Assembly: GCA_017619335.1 (NCBI GenBank)
Contig: JAFZSP010000085.1
Span: forward strand, 50,113 to 114,112
Direction: 5' to 3'
From: Bacteroidaceae bacterium
Lineage (GTDB): Bacteria; Bacteroidota; Bacteroidia; Bacteroidales; Bacteroidaceae
DNA length: 64,000 nucleotides
The notes under the pieces were generated by a model. It was not told where the DNA came from. It searched no databases and saw nothing but the letters and a program-made list of their open reading frames with translations. Made by a program: the position numbers and the translations under genes. Of the stretch, positions 8,775-17,038 are shown piece after piece. Position 1 is the stretch's first letter; every line of letters starts with the position of its first letter.

Positions 8775-8829
8775 AGGAACAAACAAGCAGTCCACCTATC
8801 TATCAGGGACTTTGTTTGTTCCTTGTTTT
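8775..8829 (+). terminator. Terminator after the mini-protein gene
   Basis: AGGAACAAACAA-GCA-GTCC pairs with GGACTTTGTTTGTTCCTT across a 12-base loop, then TGTTTT. The stem has one small internal mismatch. Confidence 0.7.
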
Positions 8830-8891
8830 AAAAAAGAAACGAACTACCCCCATCATCCGATTCAAACACACGTAACACCTAACGTTCATCT

Positions 8892-10466
8892 ATGACCTGT
8901 GAAGTAATTGTAGATGTACAGCCCAAGAAAATTGCCATCGCCCTGACAGAGGACAAGAGACTTGTCGAGTATCAGGAAGAAGAACAGTCGGCAAGTTTCA
9001 ATGTGGGCAACATCTATTATGCCAAAGTGCGAAAGCTCATGCCGGGCTTGAACGCATGCTTCGTCAATGTGGGTCATGAGCGTGACGCCTTTCTTCATTA
9101 TCTGGATCTGGGACCGCAGTTCAATTCATTTGCCAAGTACCTCAAACAAGTAGGAAGTGACAAGAAACATGTCTTCTCCATGGAGAAGGCATCCATCCAA
9201 CCCGAACTGCCCAAGGACGGCAGCGTACAAAACACCCTCCAGCTCGGACAGGAACTCCTCGTACAGATTGTAAAAGAGCCCATCTCCACCAAGGGACCGC
9301 GCCTCACCTGTGAAATCACTTTCCCAGGACGTTTCCTCGTGCTCGTGCCTTTCACAGACAAGGTCAGCGTGTCTTCCAAAATCAAGTCCAGCGCAGAGCG
9401 AGCACGCCTTAAACAGCTCATACAGAGCATCAAACCCAAGAACTTCGGCGTCATCGTGCGCACGGTGGCCGAGGGCAAGAGCGTTCGCGAACTGGACCAG
9501 GAACTCATGATTCTCCTCAAACGATGGGACGAAGCCATACGCAAGGCACATGCTGCCAGCGACCTGCCAACCCTCTGTTACGAAGAGACCAGCCGAACGG
9601 TGGCCCTCCTGCGTGACCTCTTCAATCCCACCTACGAGAACATCTACATCAACGACCCGCGCATATACGACGAAGTAAAGGATTACGTCAAGCTCATCGC
9701 ACCGGAGATGCAGGAAATTGTCAAATTGTACAAGGGTAAATTGCCCATCTTTGACAATTTCGACGTCACCCGTCAAATCAAGACATCCTTCGGCAAGACC
9801 GTCAGTTACAAGCACGGTGCCTACCTCATCATCGAACACACAGAGGCATTGCACGTCGTTGACGTCAATAGCGGAAACCGCGCTAAAAATCCAGACGGAC
9901 AAGAGGCCAATGCACTGGAAGTCAATCTCGGAGCTGCCGATGAACTCGCCCGTCAGCTGCGACTCCGCGATATGGGAGGAATCATCGTTGTGGATTTCAT
10001 AGATATGGCTCTCGCAGAAGACCGCCAGAAGCTCTATGAACGCATGTGTGAGAACATGAAACGTGATCGCGCTCGCCACAACATCCTACCACTGAGCAAG
10101 TTCGGTCTCATGCAAATCACCCGCCAGCGCGTGCGGCCTGTGATGGAAGTGCATGTGGACGAGACCTGTCCCACCTGCATGGGAAAAGGAACCATCAAGT
10201 CCAGCTTCCTCTTCACCGATGTGCTGGAGCAGAAAATTGACCAGCTTGTCAACCAATTGAAGATTCGCTCATTCGTCCTTTATGTGCATCCCTACGTGGC
10301 TGCCTACATCAACCAAGGCCTCATCTCACTGAAGCTGAGGTGGCAAATGAAATACGGTCTCGGCGTACGTATCATACCCAACCAGCGCCTTGCCTTCCTC
10401 CAATACGAGTTCTACACTCCCAACGGTGAAGAAATCGACATGAAATCCGAGGAAGACATGAAGTAA
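8892..10466 (+). CDS. rng: Ribonuclease E/G family endoribonuclease
   Basis: Endoribonuclease for rRNA maturation and mRNA decay, 524 residues, close to E. coli RNase G in length and lacking the long RNase E scaffold tail. The S1 domain spans about residues 35-130 (GNIYYAKVRKLMPGLNACFVNVG). The DNase I-like catalytic part carries HVVDVNSGNRAKN and GGIIVVDFIDM, with the catalytic Asp pair. The zinc-link motif CPTCMGKG lies near residue 420. It ends the conserved HU-rng neighbourhood and is followed by a clear terminator. Confidence 0.95.
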   Translation: MTCEVIVDVQPKKIAIALTEDKRLVEYQEEEQSASFNVGNIYYAKVRKLMPGLNACFVNVGHERDAFLHYLDLGPQFNSFAKYLKQVGSDKKHVFSMEKASIQPELPKDGSVQNTLQLGQELLVQIVKEPISTKGPRLTCEITFPGRFLVLVPFTDKVSVSSKIKSSAERARLKQLIQSIKPKNFGVIVRTVAEGKSVRELDQELMILLKRWDEAIRKAHAASDLPTLCYEETSRTVALLRDLFNPTYENIYINDPRIYDEVKDYVKLIAPEMQEIVKLYKGKLPIFDNFDVTRQIKTSFGKTVSYKHGAYLIIEHTEALHVVDVNSGNRAKNPDGQEANALEVNLGAADELARQLRLRDMGGIIVVDFIDMALAEDRQKLYERMCENMKRDRARHNILPLSKFGLMQITRQRVRPVMEVHVDETCPTCMGKGTIKSSFLFTDVLEQKIDQLVNQLKIRSFVLYVHPYVAAYINQGLISLKLRWQMKYGLGVRIIPNQRLAFLQYEFYTPNGEEIDMKSEEDMK

Positions 10467-10473
10467 AACACTT

Positions 10474-10512
10474 AAAAGAGGCTGCAACACTTGACTTGCA
10501 GCCTCTTTTTTT
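10474..10512 (+). terminator. Terminator after rng
   Basis: AAGAGGCTGCAA pairs perfectly with TTGCAGCCTCTT around an 8-base loop and runs into a T tract. Confidence 0.92.
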
Positions 10513-10541
10513 ACCTTCTTGCAAACGTTTTCCGTGAAAAA

Positions 10542-10573
10542 TTTGGTCATATCAGCAGAAAGCATTACCTTTG
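10542..10573 (+). promoter_or_regulatory. Promoter of tRNA-Pro
   Basis: TTTGG (10542-10546), 19 bp, then TACCTTTG (10566-10573). This is a near-ideal Bacteroidota promoter 43 bp before the tRNA. Confidence 0.85.
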
Positions 10574-10616
10574 CACCCGATTTCCAGCGACAACCCTCTT
10601 TCACCGAGCAATCTCC

Positions 10617-10689
10617 CGGGGTGTAGCGCAGTTGGTAGCGTTCCTGGTTTGGGACCAGGCGGTCGCCCGTTCGAGTCGGGTCGCCCCGA
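10617..10689 (+). tRNA. tRNA-Pro (anticodon TGG)
   Basis: A full cloverleaf can be folded: acceptor CGGGGTG with CGCCCCG (one T-G pair), D stem GCGC/GCGT, anticodon stem CCTGG/CCAGG around loop TTTGGGA, T stem GCCCG/CGGGT with loop TTCGAGT, discriminator A. The bases after the discriminator are CCT, so the final A of CCA is not encoded. Confidence 0.95.
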
Positions 10690-10735
10690 CCTCCATCTGT
10701 TGTTGGAAAGAGAACAGAGGCTGGCAATCTGTCTT

Positions 10736-11830
10736 TCAGACGGTTGTCAGTTTCTGTTCTTGGTATGCTATTTCGTTTTCTGTTGTGGCCCAGCTGGTTA
10801 CGAAGCGGCAGGCGGTGTGTGATGCATCCACGGGACACCACACCTCAAAGCCGAAGTGACGACGCAGGCGCTCCAGGTCTTCATTGGGGATGATATAGAA
10901 CTGCTGGTTGGTGGGAGAGTCGATAAAGGGCTGACAACCTAATAGTTCCACAAATAACCGGCGCAGACGCATGGCTAAGGAGACCGCCTGACTGCCGATG
11001 GTGTGATAGAGGGAGGTGACGCCCACGGGTTGGAAGAGGGCTTCGAATTGCACGCCCACCACTCGGCTCTTGGCCAGCAGTGCGCCGTGACGTTTGATGC
11101 GGCTGAGCATGTGGGACGGGGCATCGCCTCGGGGAAAGACTACGGCTTCTCCGCAGAGCGCACCGCATTTCGTGCCGCCAATATAAAAGATGTCTGCCAG
11201 TCGTGACAGCAGTGGCAGGGTCACGTCTGTGCTGGCAGCCAAGCCGTAGGCCAGTCGGGCACCATCCACATAGAGCAGCAGGCCGTATTGCTGACAGACC
11301 TCATGCAGTGCCGTCAGTTCATCGGCAGTGTAGAGCGTTCCGAGTTCTGTGGGAAAGGTGATATAAATCATTCCCGGACGTACCATGTGTTCTGCGGTCT
11401 CATCGGCGAAATAGGCTTGGAGCCATGCTTGCAAGTCGTTGACATTCAGCTTCCCTTCATGGGATGGCAGGGCGATGACTTTGTGTCCAGTGAACTCGAC
11501 AGCACCTGCTTCATGGACGTTGATATGAGCCGTGTCGGGGCACAACACACCTTCAAATGGTTGAAGTGCGCAGTCGATAATGGTGGCGTTGGTTTGTGTG
11601 CCGCCTGCCAAGAACCAGATTTGTGCCTCGGGTGCTTCACATGCTTCGCGGATGAGCTCGCGGGCGTGTTCACTGAAACGGTCGTCGCCGTAACTCTGCG
11701 TACGTTCGTCGTTGGTCGCGATGAGATGACGGAGCACCGCTTCGTGGGCGCCGTTATTGTAATCGCTCTCCAAGTGACAGATGGTCTCTCCGCCTGCGGG
11801 GATGTTATTGTTTTTCACTGCTTCATTCAT
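10736..11830 (-). CDS. ltaE: Low-specificity L-threonine aldolase family PLP enzyme
   Basis: PLP-dependent beta-eliminating lyase of the threonine aldolase fold, 364 residues, expected to split L-threonine or L-allo-threonine into glycine and acetaldehyde. The fold-typical segments are SDYNNGAHEAVL near the start, YGDDRFSEHA, the PLP-stacking region VHEAGAVEFTGH, the Asp in LYVDGARLAYG that pairs with the pyridine nitrogen, and the Schiff-base Lys in IGGTKCGALCGEA. It lies 6 bp downstream of the SpoU methyltransferase gene on the same strand and probably shares its transcript. The exact substrate cannot be read from sequence. Confidence 0.88.
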   Translation of the reverse strand: MNEAVKNNNIPAGGETICHLESDYNNGAHEAVLRHLIATNDERTQSYGDDRFSEHARELIREACEAPEAQIWFLAGGTQTNATIIDCALQPFEGVLCPDTAHINVHEAGAVEFTGHKVIALPSHEGKLNVNDLQAWLQAYFADETAEHMVRPGMIYITFPTELGTLYTADELTALHEVCQQYGLLLYVDGARLAYGLAASTDVTLPLLSRLADIFYIGGTKCGALCGEAVVFPRGDAPSHMLSRIKRHGALLAKSRVVGVQFEALFQPVGVTSLYHTIGSQAVSLAMRLRRLFVELLGCQPFIDSPTNQQFYIIPNEDLERLRRHFGFEVWCPVDASHTACRFVTSWATTENEIAYQEQKLTTV

Positions 11831-11836
11831 TGTAAT

Positions 11837-12733
11837 CTATTGTTTTTCAAGGGTGCTTATTTGTTTTTCTGTGGGCTTTTCTTGTTGACTTCTCAGTTGC
11901 CAGAAGGCAACGGCGGAGGCGGCTGCCACGTTGAGAGAATCCACGCCGTGGGCCATAGGGATTCGAACGACGTAGTCGGCTGCGCTGATACTGGCGTGCG
12001 GGAGTCCATCGCCTTCGGTGCCAAGAATAATCGCCAGTCGGGGCTCTCGCGTGAGGACCGGGTCGTCGATGGATATGGAGTTGTCGGTCAGTGCCATTGC
12101 GGCAGTTCGGAAGCCGAGGCGGCGCAGGACATGTTGGTAATCAGCCGTTTCCACCCACGTCCAAGGCACCAGGAAGACGCTTCCCATGGAGACGCGGACA
12201 GCCCTGCGGTTCAGCGGGTCACAAGAGTTGGTTGTCAGCAGCACGGCATCGATTCCCAAGGCGGCTGCGGAGCGGAAGATGGCTCCGATGTTGGTGGTGT
12301 CTGTCACGGCTTCGATCACGGCCACGCGGCGGGCGTCACGGCAGATGTCTTCCACCGCTCTGGGCGCTGGACGGCGCATGGCACAGAGAACGCCGCGGGT
12401 GAGGGTGTAACCCGTCAGCTGGGCCAGCAGTTCACGGGAGCCGGTGAAGACGGGGAAATCATCGCAGACGGACAAACCGTCTGCCACTGAACCGTTGGAG
12501 GAGTGAAGGGTAGTGGCGCGCTGGATGATGTCGGCGGCATCACCAGTGATGTGACGCTGTTCACATAAGAGGGCAAGCGGCTCATAACCAGCATCCAAGG
12601 CCACCCGAATCACCTTCGGGCTCTCACAGATGAACACGCCCTTCTCCGGCTCCAGACGGTTCCGCAGCTGTGCTTCTGTGAGTGAGGCAAACACCTGCAC
12701 ACGAGGGTCATTCAACGAAGTTATTTCTGTCAT
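11837..12733 (-). CDS. TrmH/SpoU family RNA 2'-O-methyltransferase
   Basis: SPOUT-fold methyltransferase acting on rRNA or tRNA with SAM, 298 residues. An N-terminal substrate-binding region (VFICESPKVIRVALDAGYEP) precedes the knotted catalytic domain. That domain shows DTTNIGAIFRSAAALGIDAV, IILGTEGDGLP and IPMAHGVDSLNVAAASAV, the three SpoU motifs. I start it at 12733 because the preceding gene stops one base earlier (TAA-C-ATG). A longer upstream frame exists but runs through the DUF4250 gene. Target nucleotide unknown. Confidence 0.92.
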   Translation of the reverse strand: MTEITSLNDPRVQVFASLTEAQLRNRLEPEKGVFICESPKVIRVALDAGYEPLALLCEQRHITGDAADIIQRATTLHSSNGSVADGLSVCDDFPVFTGSRELLAQLTGYTLTRGVLCAMRRPAPRAVEDICRDARRVAVIEAVTDTTNIGAIFRSAAALGIDAVLLTTNSCDPLNRRAVRVSMGSVFLVPWTWVETADYQHVLRRLGFRTAAMALTDNSISIDDPVLTREPRLAIILGTEGDGLPHASISAADYVVRIPMAHGVDSLNVAAASAVAFWQLRSQQEKPTEKQISTLEKQ

Positions 12734-12734
12734 G

Positions 12735-12905
12735 TTATTTGAATTGGTGCCCGTCGAAGGTGAAACCGTGGGCGTTGAGGGTGGCTTTGAGTTCCTCGGG
12801 GTCACAGTCGTGGCAGGCACAGAGGTCTTCGAGGTCTTCATATTGTCCGTCGCGGAGCATCATATTGATGGTGGAGACGAGGATGATGGGGTCGGAGGGG
12901 AGCAT
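12735..12905 (-). CDS. DUF4250 domain-containing small protein (56 aa)
   Basis: A 56-residue frame beginning MLPSDPIILVSTINMMLRDG and ending HGFTFDGHQFK. It matches the pattern of DUF4250, a family of 50-60-residue proteins of unknown function found in gut anaerobes: N-terminal LPxDPxxLxSxxNxxLRD, then an acidic helix and a D-x-x-x-L-K-x-x-L segment. It stops one base before the methyltransferase start, so the two are probably translated together. The heptamer array 12905-12995 runs directly into its ATG on the coding strand. Confidence 0.8.
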   Translation of the reverse strand: MLPSDPIILVSTINMMLRDGQYEDLEDLCACHDCDPEELKATLNAHGFTFDGHQFK

Positions 12906-12995
12906 GGAAAATGAAAAGTGAAAAATGAAAAGTGAAAAATGGAAAATGAAAAGTGAAAAATGGAAAATGAAAAGTGAAAAATGAAAAGTGAAAAA
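12905..12995. repeat. 13-copy heptamer tandem array (TGRAAAR)
   Basis: Thirteen consecutive 7-bp units (TGGAAAA, TGAAAAG and TGAAAAA in the order A-B-C, B-C, A-B-C, A-B-C, B-C), purine-only apart from the T. On the coding strand of both flanking genes it reads as TTTTTCA/CTTTTCA words and ends inside the DUF4250 start codon. It occupies almost the whole spacer to the phosphatase gene. Confidence 0.92.
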
Positions 12996-13004
12996 GGAAA
13001 GGGG

Positions 13005-13469
13005 TTAGGAGCATTTTTTCAGCAGTGCCTGACAGCCTTCGAGGACGTCACGCCAGGTGGCTTTGAAGTTGCCGGTGTACCATGGGTCTGCCACATCGCC
13101 GGGACGGCTGGTGAAATCCATGAGTTTGTGAATTTTATGATCGGGGTCGCCTCCGCAGATGGCCCGCATATTTCGGATGTTCCATTCGTCCATCCCGATG
13201 AGAAGGTCAAAGCGTTCGTAGTCAGCGCGTCGGAGTTGGCGGGCAGTCTTGCCAGCACAGCTGATGCCGTGTGCTGCCAGCTCGCGTCGGGCTGGAGGAT
13301 AAACGCTGTTGCCCAACTCCTCTGTGGAGGTGGCGGCAGATTCTATGTAGAAGTAGGCCTCGCGGTGCGCTTGCTGCACCAGGTCTTTCATCACGAACTC
13401 TGCCATGGGACTGCGGCAGATGTTGCCGTGGCAGACAAAGAGAATACGCGTTATTTCCTTGTTATCCAT
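13005..13469 (-). CDS. Low-molecular-weight protein tyrosine phosphatase
   Basis: Cytoplasmic LMW-PTP, 154 residues, the normal family length. The P-loop CHGNICRSPMAE (C-x5-R-S) lies at about residues 14-25, and the general-acid loop DPWYTG lies near residue 122. Family members dephosphorylate tyrosine kinases of capsule synthesis or arginine phosphates; no kinase is nearby, so the target is unknown. It is followed downstream on the same strand by the heptamer array and DUF4250. Confidence 0.93.
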   Translation of the reverse strand: MDNKEITRILFVCHGNICRSPMAEFVMKDLVQQAHREAYFYIESAATSTEELGNSVYPPARRELAAHGISCAGKTARQLRRADYERFDLLIGMDEWNIRNMRAICGGDPDHKIHKLMDFTSRPGDVADPWYTGNFKATWRDVLEGCQALLKKCS

Positions 13470-13485
13470 AGTGCTGAATGTAAAT

Positions 13486-14517
13486 TTATTGCGGCGTTCC
13501 TAACCATTGCCAGATGGTACGCATACCCTCTTGAAGAGGACCGTCTGCCGTACATTCCCAATACATGCCGCCGCGCAACCCTTTCTGAATGATATATTGA
13601 CACTTGTAGGCTAACGAGACGGCGTTGTCATAGGCCCAGACGAGTTGCCCGCTCTCATCGACAAGATAGGGCACCTTGCCCACGTCGTCCCATTGACGGG
13701 TGTATTTGCCCTGCGTTTCTCCCGTCTTCACGAATCGATGCAGGATCTTGTCTGGATGACTGCCCCGTCCGTAGAGTGGCATCCCAAGGAGCAGTTTTTC
13801 CTTGGGTATTCCAGCGCTGAGGTGAGCTTCCACGGCTTCTTCCACCGTGATGCGTCCCGAGAGTGGTGACCGGTGGAGCGTAGTGTGGTGCAGCGGCGGG
13901 TTGGCTACGTCGTAGGCCATGATATTCACGAAGTCGAGGTAGTCAATGCATTCACGGAAGTTAATGAATTTGGCATCGGCAATGGTGGCAATGGTGAGTA
14001 GCTTGTCAGCTCCGAGAGCCTGTCTCAAGTCACGCATGAGAAGCGTAAAGTTGTCTGTGTCGTCGGGCGAACAGGAAATACCGGCCTCGTTGGAAGTGGG
14101 GTATTCCCAATCGATGTCGATGCCGTCTAACCCGAATTCATCCACTACGCGCCGGCAATCCTTGGCAAAGGCCTTGCGATGCTTGCTGTCGGCGGCCATT
14201 TCACTGAAGTTGCCGGCTGTCCAGCCGCCTATGGAAAGTACCACTTTCAGACGCGGGTTCTGGGACTTCAGTGTCATCACTTTACGCAGCGTCTCGGGAT
14301 TTTGCACGCCGACGGCATCGAACGTGTCGCTGACCTTGCCAAACGCATAGTTGATGTGTGTCATCAGGTGCGGGTCGGGCAGCTCCTGCATGGTCCAGGA
14401 GGCCACGTAGGCCACCACATACCTTTTCGCTTTCTCCGGCTGAGCCGGCTCCATCTGTGCCTGCGCAGATGATGTCAGTCCGCAGCAGAGCAAGAGACCA
14501 ATTATCCAATGAGCCAT
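13486..14517 (-). CDS. Secreted glycoside hydrolase family 18 (chitinase-like)
   Basis: Exported GH18 enzyme, 343 residues, with a signal peptide (MAHWIIGLLLCCGLTSSAQAQ). The TIM barrel shows LKVVLSIGGWTAGNF and the catalytic DGIDIDWEYP (DxxDxDxE, final Glu as acid/base), then the MAYD and GMPLYGRG segments on later strands. Candidates are chitinase or endo-N-acetylglucosaminidase activity on host or fungal glycans. Its start codon lies inside the end of the acyltransferase gene (16-bp overlap), so the two are coupled. Confidence 0.92.
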   Translation of the reverse strand: MAHWIIGLLLCCGLTSSAQAQMEPAQPEKAKRYVVAYVASWTMQELPDPHLMTHINYAFGKVSDTFDAVGVQNPETLRKVMTLKSQNPRLKVVLSIGGWTAGNFSEMAADSKHRKAFAKDCRRVVDEFGLDGIDIDWEYPTSNEAGISCSPDDTDNFTLLMRDLRQALGADKLLTIATIADAKFINFRECIDYLDFVNIMAYDVANPPLHHTTLHRSPLSGRITVEEAVEAHLSAGIPKEKLLLGMPLYGRGSHPDKILHRFVKTGETQGKYTRQWDDVGKVPYLVDESGQLVWAYDNAVSLAYKCQYIIQKGLRGGMYWECTADGPLQEGMRTIWQWLGTPQ

Positions 14518-15611
14518 TTGTGACCGGGAATGAGGGAGATGAGTTTGGTGGTGAGTGTGCAGCAGAGGTAGGAGAGGATGGCGATGACGGGGATGGCGAG
14601 CCAGACGGGCAGGAGTGGGTTGGCGGCGTCACCGGCGATGATGGCGTTGGCGATGGGTGCCAGGAACAGCATGTGCATCAGATATATACCGAAGGTGAGT
14701 TTGCTCACACCGGTGATGAGGCTCGGTGCTTTTTTCTGCTGGATGCAGCTGAAGAGGAGGAAGGCACCAAAGGTGGCGAGGGCCACATTGGGTGTGCAGA
14801 ACTCCCAGGTCCACTCCAGCAGGGGCGTCTCGATGGCCTGTCCGGGAATACCTCTCATCCAGAACCCCCAGGCGGTGAAGGCAGCGCCGGCGAGAAAGCA
14901 GAGGGTTCCGATACGCAGTTTCTTGGAGCGAGACCACTGCAGGTGGATACGGATGTAATGCGCCATCACCAAGTAACCCAGGAAGCCGGAGACGTACCAA
15001 AACATGCCGTATCGGTTCCAGAAGCACTCGCCCCAAAGCTCTTGTGAGACAAAGAGATGCAGATAGTGCGCGAAGGTGGAGAAGACCCAGAAACCGAGGA
15101 AGATGCGCTCGTCACGGGCCGAGGCCTGACGCAGCCAGGGGGAGATGACAGGGATGATGATGTAGAGGCTCAGCAACGGATAGATGAACCAGAGGTGACC
15201 TGTCATCGATGTGAAGTTGAACGGGATGGTCAGTAGATCCTGCTGAGCCTGTTCCCACGTGATGGCGCCCCAAGCCATGGGCAGGAAGGCATAGATAATC
15301 ATGAAGAGCAGCACTGGTGGGATGATGCGGCGGGCACGATGAAGGTAGAAGTCGGTCATGGAAGTGCCATCGGGCAGTGGAGCCAGCAGGAAGGCAGAGA
15401 CCACCATAAATAAAGGTACGCACGTGCGCGCGACACCACCGTCGTAGAACGCCACCCAGAAGCGGTTGGACTCGTTGAGCAGCATAGACATGTTTCCTGC
15501 CAGGCCGGAAGCATCGGCGCCATAGAAATTTTCGCTGGCGTGGACAAGCATTACCAGAAAGCAGGCGATAACGCGGATGTAGTCGATGAAGACGATTCGT
15601 TGTTGTTGCAT
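14502..15611 (-). CDS. Acyltransferase family 3 membrane protein
   Basis: Integral membrane O-acyltransferase (Acyl_transf_3), 369 residues with about ten hydrophobic segments. It starts MQQQRIVFIDYIRVIACFLV. The family's catalytic His lies in the first part (VMLVHASENF) and the arginine-containing loop is YLHRARRIIPP. Such enzymes O-acetylate cell-wall or surface polysaccharides. The start at 15611 is chosen because the promoter box lies just upstream of it. It overlaps the GH18 gene. Confidence 0.9.
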   Translation of the reverse strand: MQQQRIVFIDYIRVIACFLVMLVHASENFYGADASGLAGNMSMLLNESNRFWVAFYDGGVARTCVPLFMVVSAFLLAPLPDGTSMTDFYLHRARRIIPPVLLFMIIYAFLPMAWGAITWEQAQQDLLTIPFNFTSMTGHLWFIYPLLSLYIIIPVISPWLRQASARDERIFLGFWVFSTFAHYLHLFVSQELWGECFWNRYGMFWYVSGFLGYLVMAHYIRIHLQWSRSKKLRIGTLCFLAGAAFTAWGFWMRGIPGQAIETPLLEWTWEFCTPNVALATFGAFLLFSCIQQKKAPSLITGVSKLTFGIYLMHMLFLAPIANAIIAGDAANPLLPVWLAIPVIAILSYLCCTLTTKLISLIPGHKWLIG

Positions 15612-15640
15612 AACGTTTGTGTTTGGGGTTATTTTGCGCG

Positions 15641-15648
15641 CAAAGATA
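15641..15648 (-). promoter_or_regulatory. Promoter -7 box for acyltransferase-GH18
   Basis: TATCTTTG on the minus strand, 29 bp before the ATG at 15611. It is divergent from the promoter of the GTPase gene. Confidence 0.7.
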
Positions 15649-15655
15649 CAAAAAA

Positions 15656-15690
15656 GTTTAGAGTTTAGGGTTGAGAGTAGAAAGTTTTTG
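15656..15690. repeat. Heptamer-periodic array between divergent promoters
   Basis: Exactly five 7-bp words: GTTTAGA, GTTTAGG, GTTGAGA, GTAGAAA, GTTTTTG. Unlike most arrays here it lies between two divergent promoter boxes, not in a translated leader. Confidence 0.75.
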
Positions 15691-15722
15691 GCCAGAGAGG
15701 GCATAAATCGGCAGATTTTGTG

Positions 15723-15730
15723 TAATTTTG
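15723..15730 (+). promoter_or_regulatory. Promoter -7 box for COG0523 GTPase
   Basis: TAATTTTG 27 bp before the ATG. I looked for a Zur/Fur-type palindrome around it and did not see a convincing one. Confidence 0.65.
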
Positions 15731-15757
15731 CAGCGAATTATGTAAATCTCAAATAAA

Positions 15758-16999
15758 ATGGTATCAACAAAAGCTATACCCGTGTTGCTGCTTACGGGTT
15801 ACTTAGGCAGCGGAAAGACAACCCTCCTCAATCGCATCCTGAACAACCGCCGCGGTATCAAATTCGCCGTGATAGTGAATGATATAGGTGAGGTAAACAT
15901 TGATGCCGACCTGATAGAGAAGGGGGGCGTGGTGGCCCAGAAGGACGACAGTCTGGTGGCACTGCAGAATGGCTGCATCTGTTGCACGCTGAAAATGGAT
16001 CTGGTGGAGCAGTTGCGCGACATCACTCGCCAGCAACGCTTTGACTACATCGTCATCGAGGCCAGTGGCATCTGTGAACCTGCTCCCATTGCCCAGACCA
16101 TCTGTTCCATCCCCACGATGGGGCTGGAATTTGTGCGTGACGGCGTGCCGGTGGTGGATTGCATCGCCACTGTGGTGGACGCACTGAGGATGCGTGACGA
16201 GTTCGGCAGCGGTCACGACTTGTTGCGTCCGAATCTGGACGAGGATGATATAGAAAACCTTGTCATTCAACAGATAGAGTTCTGTAACCTCATTCTCCTG
16301 AACAAGGCTTCTGAGGTAACAAAGGACGAGTTGGGACGCATCCGGGGAATCATCCGTGCCATCCAGCCGAAGGCAGAAATCATAGAGTGCGACTATTGTG
16401 ATGTGCCCTTTGAGAAACTCCTGAACACCCATTCCTTTGACTTTGACAAGGTAGCCACTTCGGCAGCGTGGATTGACGAAATCGAACATCATCACGGGGA
16501 AGAGGAAGATGATGATGATGACGATCACGATGATGACGACCACGAGCACGAGCATCATCATCACGAAGATGACAACCACGAGCATCATCATCACCACCAT
16601 CACCACCACGACGATGAAGGAGAGGCCGAGGAATATGGTATCGGAACCTTCGTCTATTATCGTCGTAAGCCGCTGAATATGGGGCTGTTTGATGAGTTTG
16701 TGGCGCGTCACTGGCCGAAAAGCGTGATTCGTGCCAAGGGTATTTGTTGGTTCTATGGCGAGCCGGACACGTGTTACGTCTTTGAACAGGCTGGGCGTCA
16801 GGTCTCGCTGCGCAATGCCGGCGCCTGGTATGCAACGATGCCAGCCGACGAGTTGGCAGCGTTCCGTGCACAGCACCCCGATCTGGAACGTGATTGGGAC
16901 GAACACTATGGAGACCGCATGCAGAAACTGGTTTTCATAGGTCAGCACTTGGACAAGGAAGCCATTGCCCTTGCACTGGATTTGTGCTTGGTGCAGTGA
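15758..16999 (+). CDS. COG0523 (CobW/ZNG1-like) GTPase with His/Asp-rich metal-binding stretch
   Basis: G3E-family P-loop GTPase that hands metal, often zinc, to client enzymes; 413 residues. The N-terminal domain has Walker A GYLGSGKTTLLN, the COG0523 metal-binding motif CICC in LQNGCICCTLKMD, and the guanine site NKAS. Residues about 245-290 are almost only His, Asp and Glu, encoded at 16485-16630. The CobW C-terminal domain follows (FDEFVARHWPKSVIRAKG). The His-rich insert would bind several divalent ions. Zinc is the likely metal by family, but nickel or cobalt is possible. It stands alone, divergent from the acyltransferase. Confidence 0.92.
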   Translation: MVSTKAIPVLLLTGYLGSGKTTLLNRILNNRRGIKFAVIVNDIGEVNIDADLIEKGGVVAQKDDSLVALQNGCICCTLKMDLVEQLRDITRQQRFDYIVIEASGICEPAPIAQTICSIPTMGLEFVRDGVPVVDCIATVVDALRMRDEFGSGHDLLRPNLDEDDIENLVIQQIEFCNLILLNKASEVTKDELGRIRGIIRAIQPKAEIIECDYCDVPFEKLLNTHSFDFDKVATSAAWIDEIEHHHGEEEDDDDDDHDDDDHEHEHHHHEDDNHEHHHHHHHHHDDEGEAEEYGIGTFVYYRRKPLNMGLFDEFVARHWPKSVIRAKGICWFYGEPDTCYVFEQAGRQVSLRNAGAWYATMPADELAAFRAQHPDLERDWDEHYGDRMQKLVFIGQHLDKEAIALALDLCLVQ

Positions 17000-17035
17000 G
17001 TTGGAGAGCTTAGTGTTCAGAGTTTAGTGTTGAGA
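17000..17035 (+). repeat. Heptamer-periodic leader of the GH78 gene
   Basis: GTTGGAGA, then GCTTAGT, GTTCAGA, GTTTAGT and GTTGAGA, four strict 7-bp words ending 3 bases before the ATG at 17039. Here the G-containing strand is the coding strand, opposite to most other arrays. Confidence 0.7.
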
Positions 17036-17038
17036 GGA

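Noticed and set aside
11935..11965. tRNA T-loop-like sequence GGGATTCGAACGACG
   Set aside because: It is inside the methyltransferase gene and no cloverleaf can be drawn.
11288..12490. 400-residue plus-strand frame opposite the aldolase and methyltransferase genes
   Set aside because: It crosses two well-supported genes on the other strand and shows no motif; long antisense frames are common in GC-rich coding DNA.
12734..12841. Longer methyltransferase start at 12841
   Set aside because: That frame overlaps the DUF4250 gene, and the one-base stop-start junction supports the start at 12733.
12905..12995. CRISPR array or coding repeat
   Set aside because: Units are 7 bp with no spacers, and no reading frame with start and context uses them.
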